Source: Pseudomonas sp. FEN (GTDB taxonomy: Bacteria; Pseudomonadota; Gammaproteobacteria; Pseudomonadales; Pseudomonadaceae). Taken from it: 64,000 nt of DNA. Each line of letters starts with the position of its first letter. The stretch's first letter is position 1. A program made the position numbers and the translations under genes. The DNA lies in NCBI RefSeq assembly GCF_904067045.1, contig NZ_CAJFDC010000001.1:558001-622000 (forward strand). Direction: 5' to 3'. Shown here piece after piece: positions 9,331-19,139 of this stretch. The notes under the pieces were generated by a model. It had not been told where the DNA came from. It searched no databases and saw nothing but the letters and a program-made list of their open reading frames with translations.

Positions 9331-10328
9331 GCGCAGATCCGATCCTCACCTGCACCACCAACACCCGACCCGGTTCGCTTTCGAAGCAGACTTTTGGTTG
9401 CGAAATACTCTGGGCTTGGGGCCAGCAGGAAGCGATACGCCGGCTGACGGTGGAGAAGCGTGATCCCTATTCACAACAGGTGCGCAACGAGTTGGTCGCC
9501 AGTTTCAGTGCTCGTGCCGCGCGCATCGCGGCGACCTATGCGCGGTTCTATCTGGAGCTGGAAGACGGTGGCAAACCCGAACTGAAGGGGCGTTTCTACT
9601 GGATGGGCCTGGCGGCCTTTGCCAGTAAACAGGTCAAGTGCGGGTTGGATTTCATACCCGACGCGCTGGCCGTCTCGGTGGGAGATTATCTGCCCAATCC
9701 AATGGCCATCGGCAAGGACGGGCTGGGCAAAGGTAATTTCTGGTTGTTCCAGGACATTTTTGTCTGGCACTGGTTTTACAGCCAATTTCCCGAGCAGTTC
9801 GAGGAGTGTGCGCTGGAGCGGAATGCGCTGAACTGTCCTGAATTGGCACTGGCGGGGCTGAAGAGCTTGCCATGGGCGGAAGAGGCGCTGGCGACGTTGA
9901 ATTACTTCCAGGTAAACCACCATATTTTTGAAGCTTTTAAAGCTATCAAAAAATATGAACAAGCCACCACCGCAGACAAACCAAGTTTGCAATTTTAGTC
10001 ACTTTTAGCCATTGCCGACCATGAACAGCTAGAGGTTTTGCAGCCGCTTATCTATGAGAGCCATACATTCCAAAAAGTGCTGGATTTTCAAGCCTTGACA
10101 GAAGGGCTCCCTTACTTTCCTCTGAGAGTCGCAGCCTTCAGCGCAGCATGCAACGTAGAAGAGGAACATCTTCGCGTGCAAATGACAGAGGGTGACCTTT
10201 ACAACAAAGCCGACAGAATGGAATTTATAGGGAGAATCGCGCACCAATATCACAAACAAATGCAAAAGGATATTGAAAACATGGAATCATCCATAACATC
10301 GATCTCAAACTGGCAAAACCTCGAGTGA
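9327..10328 (+). pseudogene. T6SS effector, copy 2, interrupted by an in-frame stop
   Basis: Same length as copy 1 (333 codons if read through), but codon 224 is TAG (9996-9998) where copy 1 has GAC (Asp). The upstream frame gives a 223-residue truncated product. The remaining ~110 codons stay open to 10328 and still encode recognisable C-terminal sequence (VLDFQALTEGLPYFPLRVAA), so the inactivation looks recent. The stop also ends translation more than 300 bases before the coupled immunity gene. A shorter N-terminal product might still be made. Confidence 0.85.
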
Positions 10329-11215
10329 AACACCTAACAATATTGATATTTTTTTTGCTACTAATCTCCCGCAAGGAAACTTACAGAACAGAGGATTCCA
10401 ACATGCAAAAAGAACACCCGATTATTGAAATAAAACTCCAAGAAGACATCAGCTCAGTCATAACTCGCAGTCCATTTCCATTTAAGTCTGACTGCTCAAA
10501 AAACTCCAGCGTTTGCTGGTATAGCCTGTCAAACTCACACAATAGTAAAACGCTACCAACCGTCAAAATCAAAACTGGAGAGCATACTTTACTACTAAAA
10601 AATGCGACTACCATCACGTCTGACATATGGAGCAAATATGGCAACCAGATAGAAAGCATCGACATCACTCTAAGAGGGCTCCCCGACGACAGCCTACACA
10701 CGGACTATCAAGACGCTCTATATCGGCTCATTGATGGACTCCAACGAGCAGGCTGGAGGCATTACTATGGAAGAAGCGACCCGAGAATTTCGGGCAAAGA
10801 GATGAATAAAATTGATACGCCGCGCGAAATATTAGGACAGTATGTATCCAGCCATCCTTGGCTAGATCCAAACTATGAAATCGACGTTGAACGCTGGTTA
10901 AAAATAGGATCATTTTATAATTGGTATTTTTACAACAACCACTCATACCTACATCTCAAAGCATGGCGTCAACTTTCAAAAAAACACCCAGACAAAAGAG
11001 GTACCTACCTAATAAGTTTAAGCTTTTCAACAGAAGCAGAGTTCTTGGGAGCGCCCTTCCAAGGCGATGACAAGCTTCGCTGGAAAGAGCTACTACCCGA
11101 CGTGCTAGCGGTCGCAAAAAAACAACGCGAAGAACTGGAAGCCAAAGCCCGAGCCGCCGGTATAGAAATTGATGAGTCGTATCAAGACCCTCTGATCAAA
11201 GAGTTAAATTTGTGA
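10325..11215 (+). CDS. Putative immunity protein, copy 2, lipobox cysteine lost
   Basis: A 296-residue paralogue of the copy 1 immunity protein. It starts at GTG overlapping the effector stop, with no ribosome site seen. The N terminus MKHLTILIFFLLLIS is still a hydrophobic signal-like segment, but residue 16, the lipidated Cys in copy 1, is Arg here (CGC instead of TGC, one transition). It would therefore not be lipidated and may remain as an N-terminally anchored protein. The core is alignable end to end (HPWLDPNYEIDVERWLK, SFYNWYFYNNHSYLHL). The AT-rich composition matches copy 1. It may act as an orphan immunity gene if expressed. Confidence 0.65.
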   Translation: MKHLTILIFFLLLISRKETYRTEDSNMQKEHPIIEIKLQEDISSVITRSPFPFKSDCSKNSSVCWYSLSNSHNSKTLPTVKIKTGEHTLLLKNATTITSDIWSKYGNQIESIDITLRGLPDDSLHTDYQDALYRLIDGLQRAGWRHYYGRSDPRISGKEMNKIDTPREILGQYVSSHPWLDPNYEIDVERWLKIGSFYNWYFYNNHSYLHLKAWRQLSKKHPDKRGTYLISLSFSTEAEFLGAPFQGDDKLRWKELLPDVLAVAKKQREELEAKARAAGIEIDESYQDPLIKELNL

Positions 11216-11399
11216 CCCATTGCAAAAGTCAAATTTCAACTTCTCACTCACCTATGGAAAGTCTACCCTTCTCCAACTTATAGATTTACCCGGAACGTGA
11301 GCGCGGGCTGGACGTTTAACTAATACACGGTCTTTTAGGCCCGCACTGGCCCGCGTAGGAGTCGAATTGCCGACTATGAGGACCTCGATCTAGCGGACA

Positions 11400-11430
11400 T
11401 CATCGCCAGCAAGCTGGCTCCTACAGTACC
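11400..11430. repeat. REP-like element
   Basis: CGCCAGCAAGCTGGCTCCTAC at about 11405-11425 is the familiar fluorescens-group REP core, here as a single copy next to the end of the T6SS duplication. Confidence 0.6.
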
Positions 11431-11438
11431 GTGTTCGG

Positions 11439-11723
11439 TCAGGATACCGGGGCGCTGTGGATTCGGTCGGTGAATCGACCCTGCATCGCATCCAGCGCAT
11501 CGCAGCCATCCTGCAACAGCAAGCAGCTGGCACCGGCAAAGTGCTGAAGATCACGGTCGCAGGTGTTGCCGATACTCATGCAGGTCAGGCTGTGGCTCAG
11601 GTCGCGGGCGGCCTTGATGCGCTGGATGGCGCACTCATACAGATCACGCACCGGGGCATCGAGATTGAGGGAGAGAACAGGGACTTCGGTGAGGTTGCTT
11701 TGCAGCGGGCGATATTGAGTCAT
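11439..11723 (-). CDS. Small Pseudomonas-specific hypothetical protein (DUF3077/DUF6124-like)
   Basis: A 94-residue protein starting MTQYRPLQSNLTEVP at 11723, with GGAG eight bases upstream. It ends in a helical, Cys-containing segment (HFAGASCLLLQDGCDALDAM). The composition and the position behind a structured leader resemble the many small Pseudomonas proteins annotated DUF3077 or DUF6124. That family assignment is from memory and uncertain. The function is unknown. It is convergent with the T6SS island. Confidence 0.5.
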   Translation of the reverse strand: MTQYRPLQSNLTEVPVLSLNLDAPVRDLYECAIQRIKAARDLSHSLTCMSIGNTCDRDLQHFAGASCLLLQDGCDALDAMQGRFTDRIHSAPVS

Positions 11724-12324
11724 TGCTAAAGCTCCATTAGGAATTAGGAGCCACCACCTTTTGCGGCTAAGCAAAATCAGGGTGGCAGCTGTACGCGGGT
11801 TAGCCGACCGGGTCCTATGGAGCTACACCCGACACACCCGAAGATGTCCCGCGCACAACCGCCATAACGCAAACGTCAGGCAGTAATAAGCGCCAGCATT
11901 GTAATGGCGGAGCCCAAGCTCCGTGAGGAATTTCGACCGGCTAAGATCGATCACCGAGGCGTCGGTGACGACCGAACTATAGTCCAGCCACTCACCGAAT
12001 AGTCGCCGCTTTTACACCTTGAAATACTAGTCACTGCACAGGTCAATCATGACTATCAGTCCGAGTTATCCAGGAGCCATTGCCACAACATCCCGATTTT
12101 CGCACTCGATCGCCTGCAGCCCTTTAAAATGACAGGCAGCGTCGCCAGGCCTGTGCCATCCTTTATCCAGCCGCGGGTCGCGGCATTGCGTGATAGCCAC
12201 CAGGCTATCCCCCTGAGCGGACGCTTTGCGACAACGCGCACAAGCTCAGCGAGCTTCATTTCCGAGCAAACGGCCATTGTTGCCCGCGCATCCTATCAAT
12301 CCTCTAGGTCCAGGAACCTGGTTC
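11724..12324. other. Long non-coding gap with structured leader of the small protein
   Basis: No convincing gene. On the minus strand, next to the small protein start, there are nested hairpins: TTTTGC/GCAAAA inside GCCACC/GGTGGC (11751-11786), and an alternative GCTCC/GGAGC stem (11731-11751) that covers the Shine-Dalgarno. Further out are CGGAGC/GCTCCG (11908-11923) and TCACCGA/TCGGTGA (11951-11968) stems. The right part is the upstream region of the diguanylate cyclase. Confidence 0.6.
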
Positions 12325-13962
12325 ATGCCCGTTCTGCCCAGCCTGCGCAGTCGCTTCGCGCTGATGATCGCCGTATTGGTCAGCCTGTTGAGCTGGTTGC
12401 TGGGCTCACTCATCAGCCACGACTCCAATTCGCGAATGATCAATGAAATCGGCCAGGACCTGGCCGAAAACGCCTACCAGATGTCCGATCGGCTGGACCG
12501 CGACATGGCCAGCCGGGTCAAGCTGCTGAGCGTCGTCAGCCACCTGCAGGTCCTGCAACAGGCCACGGACACCCAGCAGATCCGCCGCCTGCTCGAGCAT
12601 GTGCAAGAGGAGTTCCCAAGCTTCGCCTGGGTCGGCTTCATTGCGCCCGACGGCGTCGTCAAGGCCGCGACCCAAGGTCTTCTGGAACAAGCCGATATCA
12701 GCGAGCGGCCGGTATACACCCAGGGCCGGGAGCAATTGTTCGTCGGTGATGTGCATGATGCCAAGCTGTTGTCCAAACTGTTGCCCAACCCCAAGGGCGA
12801 GGCGATGAAGTTCGTCGACATCAGCTTGCCGGTGTTCAGCAATGAACCGTCACAAAATCAAGTCGGGGTACTCGCGGCGCATCTCTCCTGGGGCTGGGCC
12901 GAAGAATTGCGCCAGTCCTTGCTCAACCCTATCCAGGCCCGGCGCGACGCGGAGTTTTTCGTCGTCACCGCCAACCATCAAGTCATCCTCGGCCCCAGGG
13001 AAGCGATCGGCCAGGCGCTGCCCCTGCCCCTGCTCGACAACCTTGGCACCCAGCAGACCCGCTGGGGCGTCCAACGCTGGCCGGACGGCAATGACTACCT
13101 CACGGGCGTTGCCGTGAGCCGCGGTCACGGCAGTTACGCAGGGCTGGGCTGGACCGTGGTGTCGCGCCAGACGCTTGACGAAGCCTACGCCCCGGCCAAG
13201 GCATTGCAGCGCGATATCCTGGTCTGGGGCATTGCCCTGGCGGTGGTCATCGCCTTTATCGGCTGGTTGCTGGCCACCTGGTTCACTCGACCGCTGCATG
13301 CTATCGCCAGGGCCGCCGACCGGTTGAGCCTCGGCGAATCCATGGAGATTCCCGAGGTCAAGGGCACCCGGGAAATCGCCCAGTTGAGCCAGTCGATCCG
13401 CCATCTGGTGGACAGCCTGAGCAATCACCAGACCGCCCTGGGCATGATGGAAAGCCTGGCCCACCATGATGCCCTGACCGGCCTGCCGAACCGCGCCGCA
13501 CTGGAAAAATATCTGCCCCGTGCCCAGCAGCGCAGCCAGGCGCAGAACTACTGCCTGGCCTTGCTCTACCTGGATCTGGACGGCTTCAAGCCGATCAACG
13601 ACCAGTTCGGCCATGCCGGTGGCGATGAGCTGCTCAGGGAAGTCGCGAGTCGCTTGCGCGTCTGCCTGCGCGAAGGCGACCTGGTGGCGCGCCTGGGCGG
13701 CGATGAGTTTCTGATGGTCCTGCAGGTACCGCGCCACGATGCCATTGACCAGGCGCGAAGCATTGCCCAGCGCGTGCTCGCCAGCCTGGGGCAAACCTTC
13801 CTGGTGCACGACGTCCACGCCCGGATCGGTTGCAGCATCGGCGGCGCGCTGTGGCCTCTCGATGCCCCGGACCTGAGCGACGTGCTGGGCCTGGCGGACC
13901 AGGCCTTGTACCGCGCCAAGCATGCGGGCAAGGGCCAGGCGCATTTTCACACAGAGGCATAA
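12325..13962 (+). CDS. Membrane-bound diguanylate cyclase (sensor-HAMP-GGDEF)
   Basis: A 545-residue protein expected to make cyclic di-GMP from two GTP. TM1 is at residues 10-30 (FALMIAVLVSLLSWLLGSLI). A Cache-like periplasmic sensor follows to about 295, TM2 at about 297-318 (WGIALAVVIAFIGWLLATWF), then a HAMP linker and a GGDEF domain. The active-site motif is intact (RLGGDEFLMV, near residue 458), and the DALTGLPNR and LDLDGFKPIND segments are typical. The ATG at 12325 is preceded by AGGAA and fits the start of TM1, so the upstream extension of the frame is not used. The signal sensed is unknown. Confidence 0.92.
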   Translation: MPVLPSLRSRFALMIAVLVSLLSWLLGSLISHDSNSRMINEIGQDLAENAYQMSDRLDRDMASRVKLLSVVSHLQVLQQATDTQQIRRLLEHVQEEFPSFAWVGFIAPDGVVKAATQGLLEQADISERPVYTQGREQLFVGDVHDAKLLSKLLPNPKGEAMKFVDISLPVFSNEPSQNQVGVLAAHLSWGWAEELRQSLLNPIQARRDAEFFVVTANHQVILGPREAIGQALPLPLLDNLGTQQTRWGVQRWPDGNDYLTGVAVSRGHGSYAGLGWTVVSRQTLDEAYAPAKALQRDILVWGIALAVVIAFIGWLLATWFTRPLHAIARAADRLSLGESMEIPEVKGTREIAQLSQSIRHLVDSLSNHQTALGMMESLAHHDALTGLPNRAALEKYLPRAQQRSQAQNYCLALLYLDLDGFKPINDQFGHAGGDELLREVASRLRVCLREGDLVARLGGDEFLMVLQVPRHDAIDQARSIAQRVLASLGQTFLVHDVHARIGCSIGGALWPLDAPDLSDVLGLADQALYRAKHAGKGQAHFHTEA

Positions 13963-14102
13963 GGGTGGCGACTTGCACTGATCAGAGCGCCTCCAGCACG
14001 GGTCAGCTCGCAGCTGTCGTCCGCAAGGCTATCGATTAAAAAGATATACACTGGGTCGTATCCATAAGAACAACCTGCCGGCTGATCGGCATTGGTGCGC
14101 CC

Positions 14103-15017
14103 ATGATGACCCTGCGTCAGATCCGTCACTTCATCGCCGTGGCCGAGACCGGCTCGATCTCGGCCGCGGCCCAGGCGGTGTTCATTTCCCAGTCGACCCT
14201 GACCCTGGCGATCCAGCAGCTTGAGCAGGAGATCGGCGTCAGCCTGTTCAACCGCCACGCCAAGGGCATGACCCTGACCCACCAGGGCCACCAGTTCCTG
14301 CGCCAGGCGCACCTGATCCTCGCCACCGTCGACAACGCCAAGCGCAGCCTGCAGCAAAGCACCGACCAGGTCGCCGGACAACTGACCATCGGCGTGACCA
14401 GCCTGGTGGCCGGCTACTACCTCGCCGACCTGCTGACCCGTTTCCAGCGCGCCTACCCCAACGTCGAGATCCGCGTGATGGAAGACGAGCGCCCCTATAT
14501 CGAGCACTTGCTGGTCAGCGGCGAGATCGATGTCGGGGTGCTGATCCTCTCCAACCTTGAAGACCGTCATGCCCTGCAGACCGAGGTCCTGACCCACTCG
14601 CCGCATCGCCTGTGGCTGCCGGCCCAGCATCCGCTGCTGGAACACGACAGCATCAACCTGGCGGACGTGGCCCGCGAGCCGCTGATCCAGCTCAACGTCG
14701 ATGAAATGGACCGCAACGCCCAACGCATGTGGCGTGGTGCCGGCCTGCAACCGCGGATCACCCTGCGCACCGCGTCTACTGAGGCCGTGCGCAGCCTGGT
14801 GGCAGCCGGGCTGGGGGTATCGATCCAGCCGGACATGACCTACCGCCCCTGGTCGCTGGAAGGCGACATCATCGAAGCCCGGCCGCTGGCCGACCTCAAC
14901 CAGACTCTCGACGTCGGCCTGGCCTGGCGCCGGGGCACCGCCCGGCCGCCGCTGGTGGACCCGTTCCTGACCGTGGCCCGTGAACAACCTCATGGCGGAC
15001 GCAAGCCATCGATTTAA
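14103..15017 (+). CDS. LysR family transcriptional regulator
   Basis: A 304-residue LysR protein. The winged helix-turn-helix is at residues 1-60 ([36 protein letters not shown]). The periplasmic-binding-like effector domain runs from about 90 to 295 ([20 protein letters not shown]). It is co-directional with and about 100 bases upstream of an aminobutyraldehyde-type dehydrogenase, and probably controls the polyamine genes that follow. A second ATG directly follows the first. Confidence 0.9.
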   Translation: MMTLRQIRHFIAVAETGSISAAAQAVFISQSTLTLAIQQLEQEIGVSLFNRHAKGMTLTHQGHQFLRQAHLILATVDNAKRSLQQSTDQVAGQLTIGVTSLVAGYYLADLLTRFQRAYPNVEIRVMEDERPYIEHLLVSGEIDVGVLILSNLEDRHALQTEVLTHSPHRLWLPAQHPLLEHDSINLADVAREPLIQLNVDEMDRNAQRMWRGAGLQPRITLRTASTEAVRSLVAAGLGVSIQPDMTYRPWSLEGDIIEARPLADLNQTLDVGLAWRRGTARPPLVDPFLTVAREQPHGGRKPSI

Positions 15018-15123
15018 TCGAACGCCGCATTCAGTATTTAGTATTTGTCGACCTCCCGTCCGCCCACTAGTCTCTTGCCATCCATCTAGAGAAAGGCCGG
15101 ACTCCAGCGATAGGGGACGCTCC

Positions 15124-16614
15124 ATGGCCACACAAGAAAAGAGAACTCGCAAAATGGCTGGCGCGCACCCGACCCCACTGTTCACGGCGTTACTGATCGA
15201 CGGTGAACTCGTTGGCGGCCTCGGCGTGGTCGAGCCGATCCTCAACCCGGCCACGGGGGAGGTGCTCACGCATATCGCCGAAGCCAGCAGCGAACAGGTC
15301 GAAAGCGCCATCCTCGCCGCCCACCGGGCCTTTGCCGGCTGGTCGCGGACCACTCCGCAACAACGCGCCGATCGCCTGCTGGCGATCGCCGATGCGGTGG
15401 AAAAAAACGCCGACCTGCTCGCCCGCCTGGAATCGCTGAACTGTGGTAAGCCCTTGCACCTGGCCCGCCAGGACGACCTGAGCGCCACCGTCGACGTGTT
15501 TCGTTTCTTCGCCGGCGCGGTGCGCTGCCAGACCGGCCAGTTGTCCGGCGAATACCTGCCGGGCTACACCAGCATGGTCCGTCGCGACCCGATTGGCGTA
15601 GTGGCCTCCATCGCACCGTGGAACTACCCGATCATGATGGCCGCCTGGAAGATCGCCCCGGCCCTGGCCGCCGGCAACACCCTGGTGTTCAAGCCATCGG
15701 AACACACGCCGCTGTCGATCCTGGCCCTGGCCCCCATGCTCGCCGAGCTGCTGCCACCCGGAGTGCTCAATATTGTCTGCGGCGGTGGCGAAGGGGTCGG
15801 CAGTCATCTGGTCAGCCACCCGAAAGTACGCATGGTGTCGCTGACCGGCGATATTGTCACCGGCCAGAAAATCCTCCAGGCCGCCGCCAAGAGCGTCAAG
15901 CGTACCCATCTGGAACTGGGCGGCAAGGCACCGGTGATCGTCTGCAACGATGCCGATCTGCAGGCCGTGGTCGAAGGCGTGCGCAGCTACGGTTACTACA
16001 ACGCCGGGCAGGATTGCACCGCCGCCTGCCGGATCTACGCCCAGGCCGGTATTCACGACAAACTGGTGGCCGATCTTGGCGCGGCGGTCAGCAGTCTGCG
16101 GTTCGCCGGCAAGCGCGACGCCGACAATGAAATCGGGCCGCTGATCAGCACCCGCCAGCGTGACCGCGTCGCCAGCTTCGTCGAGCGTGCCCTCGGCCAG
16201 CCGCATATCGAACGGATCACCGGAGCCGCCGTGCATTCCGGAGCCGGCTTCTACTACCAGCCGACCCTGCTCGCCGGCTGCCGACAGAGCGACGAGATCG
16301 TCCAGCGCGAAGTGTTCGGTCCGGTGGTCACCGTGACCCGCTTCGATGAACTGAGCCAGGCGGTGGACTGGGCCAACGACTCGGAATACGGCCTGGCGTC
16401 ATCGGTCTGGACCCAGAACCTGGACAAGGCCATGCAGGTGGCCGCGCGCCTGCAATACGGCTGCACCTGGATCAACAGCCATTTCATGCTGGTCAGCGAA
16501 ATGCCCCACGGCGGCCTCAAGCGCTCCGGCTATGGCAAGGACCTGTCCAGTGATTCGCTTCAGGACTACAGCGTGGTACGCCACATCATGGCGCGCCACG
16601 GCCAGCATCTGTAA
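15124..16614 (+). CDS. Aldehyde dehydrogenase, gamma-aminobutyraldehyde dehydrogenase type (paralogue 1)
   Basis: A 496-residue NAD(P)-dependent aldehyde dehydrogenase. The catalytic Cys lies in GQDCTAACR and the general-base Glu in [11 protein letters not shown]. The cofactor segment [20 protein letters not shown] is typical. It is closely related to the PatD paralogue at 21173, with a longer N terminus ([16 protein letters not shown]). The start at 15124 has AGGGG seven bases upstream; 15154 is an alternative. It lies between the LysR gene and the polyamine importer. It likely oxidises 4-aminobutanal or a related amino-aldehyde from putrescine breakdown. Confidence 0.88.
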   Translation: MATQEKRTRKMAGAHPTPLFTALLIDGELVGGLGVVEPILNPATGEVLTHIAEASSEQVESAILAAHRAFAGWSRTTPQQRADRLLAIADAVEKNADLLARLESLNCGKPLHLARQDDLSATVDVFRFFAGAVRCQTGQLSGEYLPGYTSMVRRDPIGVVASIAPWNYPIMMAAWKIAPALAAGNTLVFKPSEHTPLSILALAPMLAELLPPGVLNIVCGGGEGVGSHLVSHPKVRMVSLTGDIVTGQKILQAAAKSVKRTHLELGGKAPVIVCNDADLQAVVEGVRSYGYYNAGQDCTAACRIYAQAGIHDKLVADLGAAVSSLRFAGKRDADNEIGPLISTRQRDRVASFVERALGQPHIERITGAAVHSGAGFYYQPTLLAGCRQSDEIVQREVFGPVVTVTRFDELSQAVDWANDSEYGLASSVWTQNLDKAMQVAARLQYGCTWINSHFMLVSEMPHGGLKRSGYGKDLSSDSLQDYSVVRHIMARHGQHL

Positions 16615-16700
16615 CACGCTCTACTCTAATAACCAGCCCGCGACGGCACGCTGCATCACGTTCAACTGCCCCGACCATAATTAAAGAAGAGGGAATCCCC

Positions 16701-17852
16701 ATGTTCGTGCACAAGATCGCACTGCTCAGTGCAATGACCACCGCGCTGCTGGCCAGCGTCTCGATCCAGGCCGCCGAGCCGCTGAAAGCCGTGGGTGCGG
16801 GCGAAGGCCAACTGGATATCGTCGCTTGGCCGGGCTACATCGAGCGCGGCGAAAGCGACAAGGCCTACGACTGGGTGACGGGCTTCGAGAAGGAAACCGG
16901 CTGCAAGGTCAGCGTGAAAACCGCCGCCACCTCCGATGAAATGGTCAGCCTCATGGCCAAGGGCGGCTATGACCTGGTCACGGCTTCCGGCGATGCCTCC
17001 CTGCGACTGATCGTCGGCAAGCGCGTGCAACCGATCAACACCGCGCTGATCCCGAACTGGAAGAACCTCGATCCGCGTCTCAAGGATGCGCCCTGGTATG
17101 TGGTCAACAAGCAGACCTACGGCACGCCTTATCAGTGGGGCCCGAACGTACTGATGTACAACACCAACGTGTTCAAGCAGGCACCGACCAGCTGGGGCGT
17201 GGTCTTCGAGGCGCAGAACCTGCCGGACGGCAAGCCGAACAAGGGGCGCGTACAGGCCTATGACGGCCCGATCTATATCGCCGACGCGGCGCTGTACCTC
17301 AAGTCGGCCAAACCGGAGCTGGGCATCCAGAATCCCTATGAGCTGACCGAAACCCAGTACAAGGCCGTGCTCGACCTGCTGCGCGCCCAGCAGCCGTTGA
17401 TCCACCGCTACTGGCATGACGCCACGGTACAGATGAGCGACTTCAAGAACGAAGGTGTGGCGGCCTCCAGTTCCTGGGGCTACATGGTCAACGGCCTGCA
17501 GGCGGACAAGCAGCCGGTGGCCTCGGTCATTCCGAAGGAAGGTGTCACCGGCTGGGCCGACACCACCATGCTGCACGCCGATGCCAAGCACCCGAACTGC
17601 GCCTACAAATGGATGGACTGGTCGTTGCAACCCAAGGTCCAGGGTGACGTCGCGGCCTGGTTCGGTTCGTTGCCGGCGGTACCGGCGGCCTGCAAGGAGA
17701 GCGAGTTGCTGGGAGCTGAAGGCTGCAAGACCAACGGCTTCGACCACTTCGACAAGATTGCTTTCTGGACCACGCCCCAGGCCGCGGGCGGCAAGTTCGT
17801 GCCGTACAGCCGCTGGACCCAGGACTACATTGCGATCATGGGCGGCAGGTAA
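16701..17852 (+). CDS. ydcS: Polyamine ABC transporter periplasmic binding protein (YdcS-like)
   Basis: A 383-residue secreted solute-binding protein with a signal peptide cleaved after SIQA (about residue 28). The mature start GQLDIVAWPGYIERG and the GYDLVTASGDASLRL and VNGLQADKQPVASVIP blocks are typical of the PotD/PotF/YdcS polyamine-binding fold. It is the first gene of an ABC set ordered as in E. coli ydcSTUV-ydcW(patD). It has a good AGAGGG ribosome site. It is expected to bind putrescine or another polyamine in the periplasm. Confidence 0.9.
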   Translation: MFVHKIALLSAMTTALLASVSIQAAEPLKAVGAGEGQLDIVAWPGYIERGESDKAYDWVTGFEKETGCKVSVKTAATSDEMVSLMAKGGYDLVTASGDASLRLIVGKRVQPINTALIPNWKNLDPRLKDAPWYVVNKQTYGTPYQWGPNVLMYNTNVFKQAPTSWGVVFEAQNLPDGKPNKGRVQAYDGPIYIADAALYLKSAKPELGIQNPYELTETQYKAVLDLLRAQQPLIHRYWHDATVQMSDFKNEGVAASSSWGYMVNGLQADKQPVASVIPKEGVTGWADTTMLHADAKHPNCAYKWMDWSLQPKVQGDVAAWFGSLPAVPAACKESELLGAEGCKTNGFDHFDKIAFWTTPQAAGGKFVPYSRWTQDYIAIMGGR

Positions 17853-17874
17853 TACCCCCAGGCAATAACGAAAC

Positions 17875-18090
17875 TTGTGGCGAGCGGGCTTGCCTCCAAT
17901 GCCATTCAGTTAAGAACTGGCCCCAAGTCGGGCCGAGATTTGTGGCGAGCGGGCTTGTCGGAACGCCGCACCGCCACTCTCGGCTGCGAAGCAGCCGTAA
18001 AACCGCTCATCTCGATCGGCCTGACAGGCCGAATTCGCCGGTTTCAGGGGCGCTTCGCGCCCCAGCGCGGGCAAGCCCGCTCGCCACACA
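17875..18090. repeat. REP plus REPIN inside the ydcS-ydcT gap
   Basis: A single REP core (GTGGCGAGCGGGCTTGCC) begins at 17877. A full REPIN follows at 17941-18090, with GCGAGCGGGCTTG and CAAGCCCGCTCGC ends and an inner GGCTGC/GCAGCC hairpin. It lies inside an operon, so it may affect mRNA stability between the binding protein and the ATPase. Confidence 0.85.
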
Positions 18091-18112
18091 CGCCTTCTCG
18101 GAGCACCGCATC

Positions 18113-19138
<1,026 letters not shown>

Positions 19139-19139
19139 C

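Larger units (their letters stand above)
9190..11273 (+). repeat. Tandem duplication, unit 2
   Basis: Second 2,084-base copy. The first ~690 bases (9190-9885) and the stretch around the immunity stop (11099-11218) are nearly identical to unit 1. The interior (about 9886-11098) has diverged strongly by substitutions at constant length. Short similarity continues just past the immunity gene (11216-11270). Confidence 0.9.

Noticed and set aside
12056..12277. 73-codon minus-strand frame upstream of the diguanylate cyclase
   Set aside because: No ribosome site, no recognisable sequence, and it overlaps the upstream region of the cyclase.
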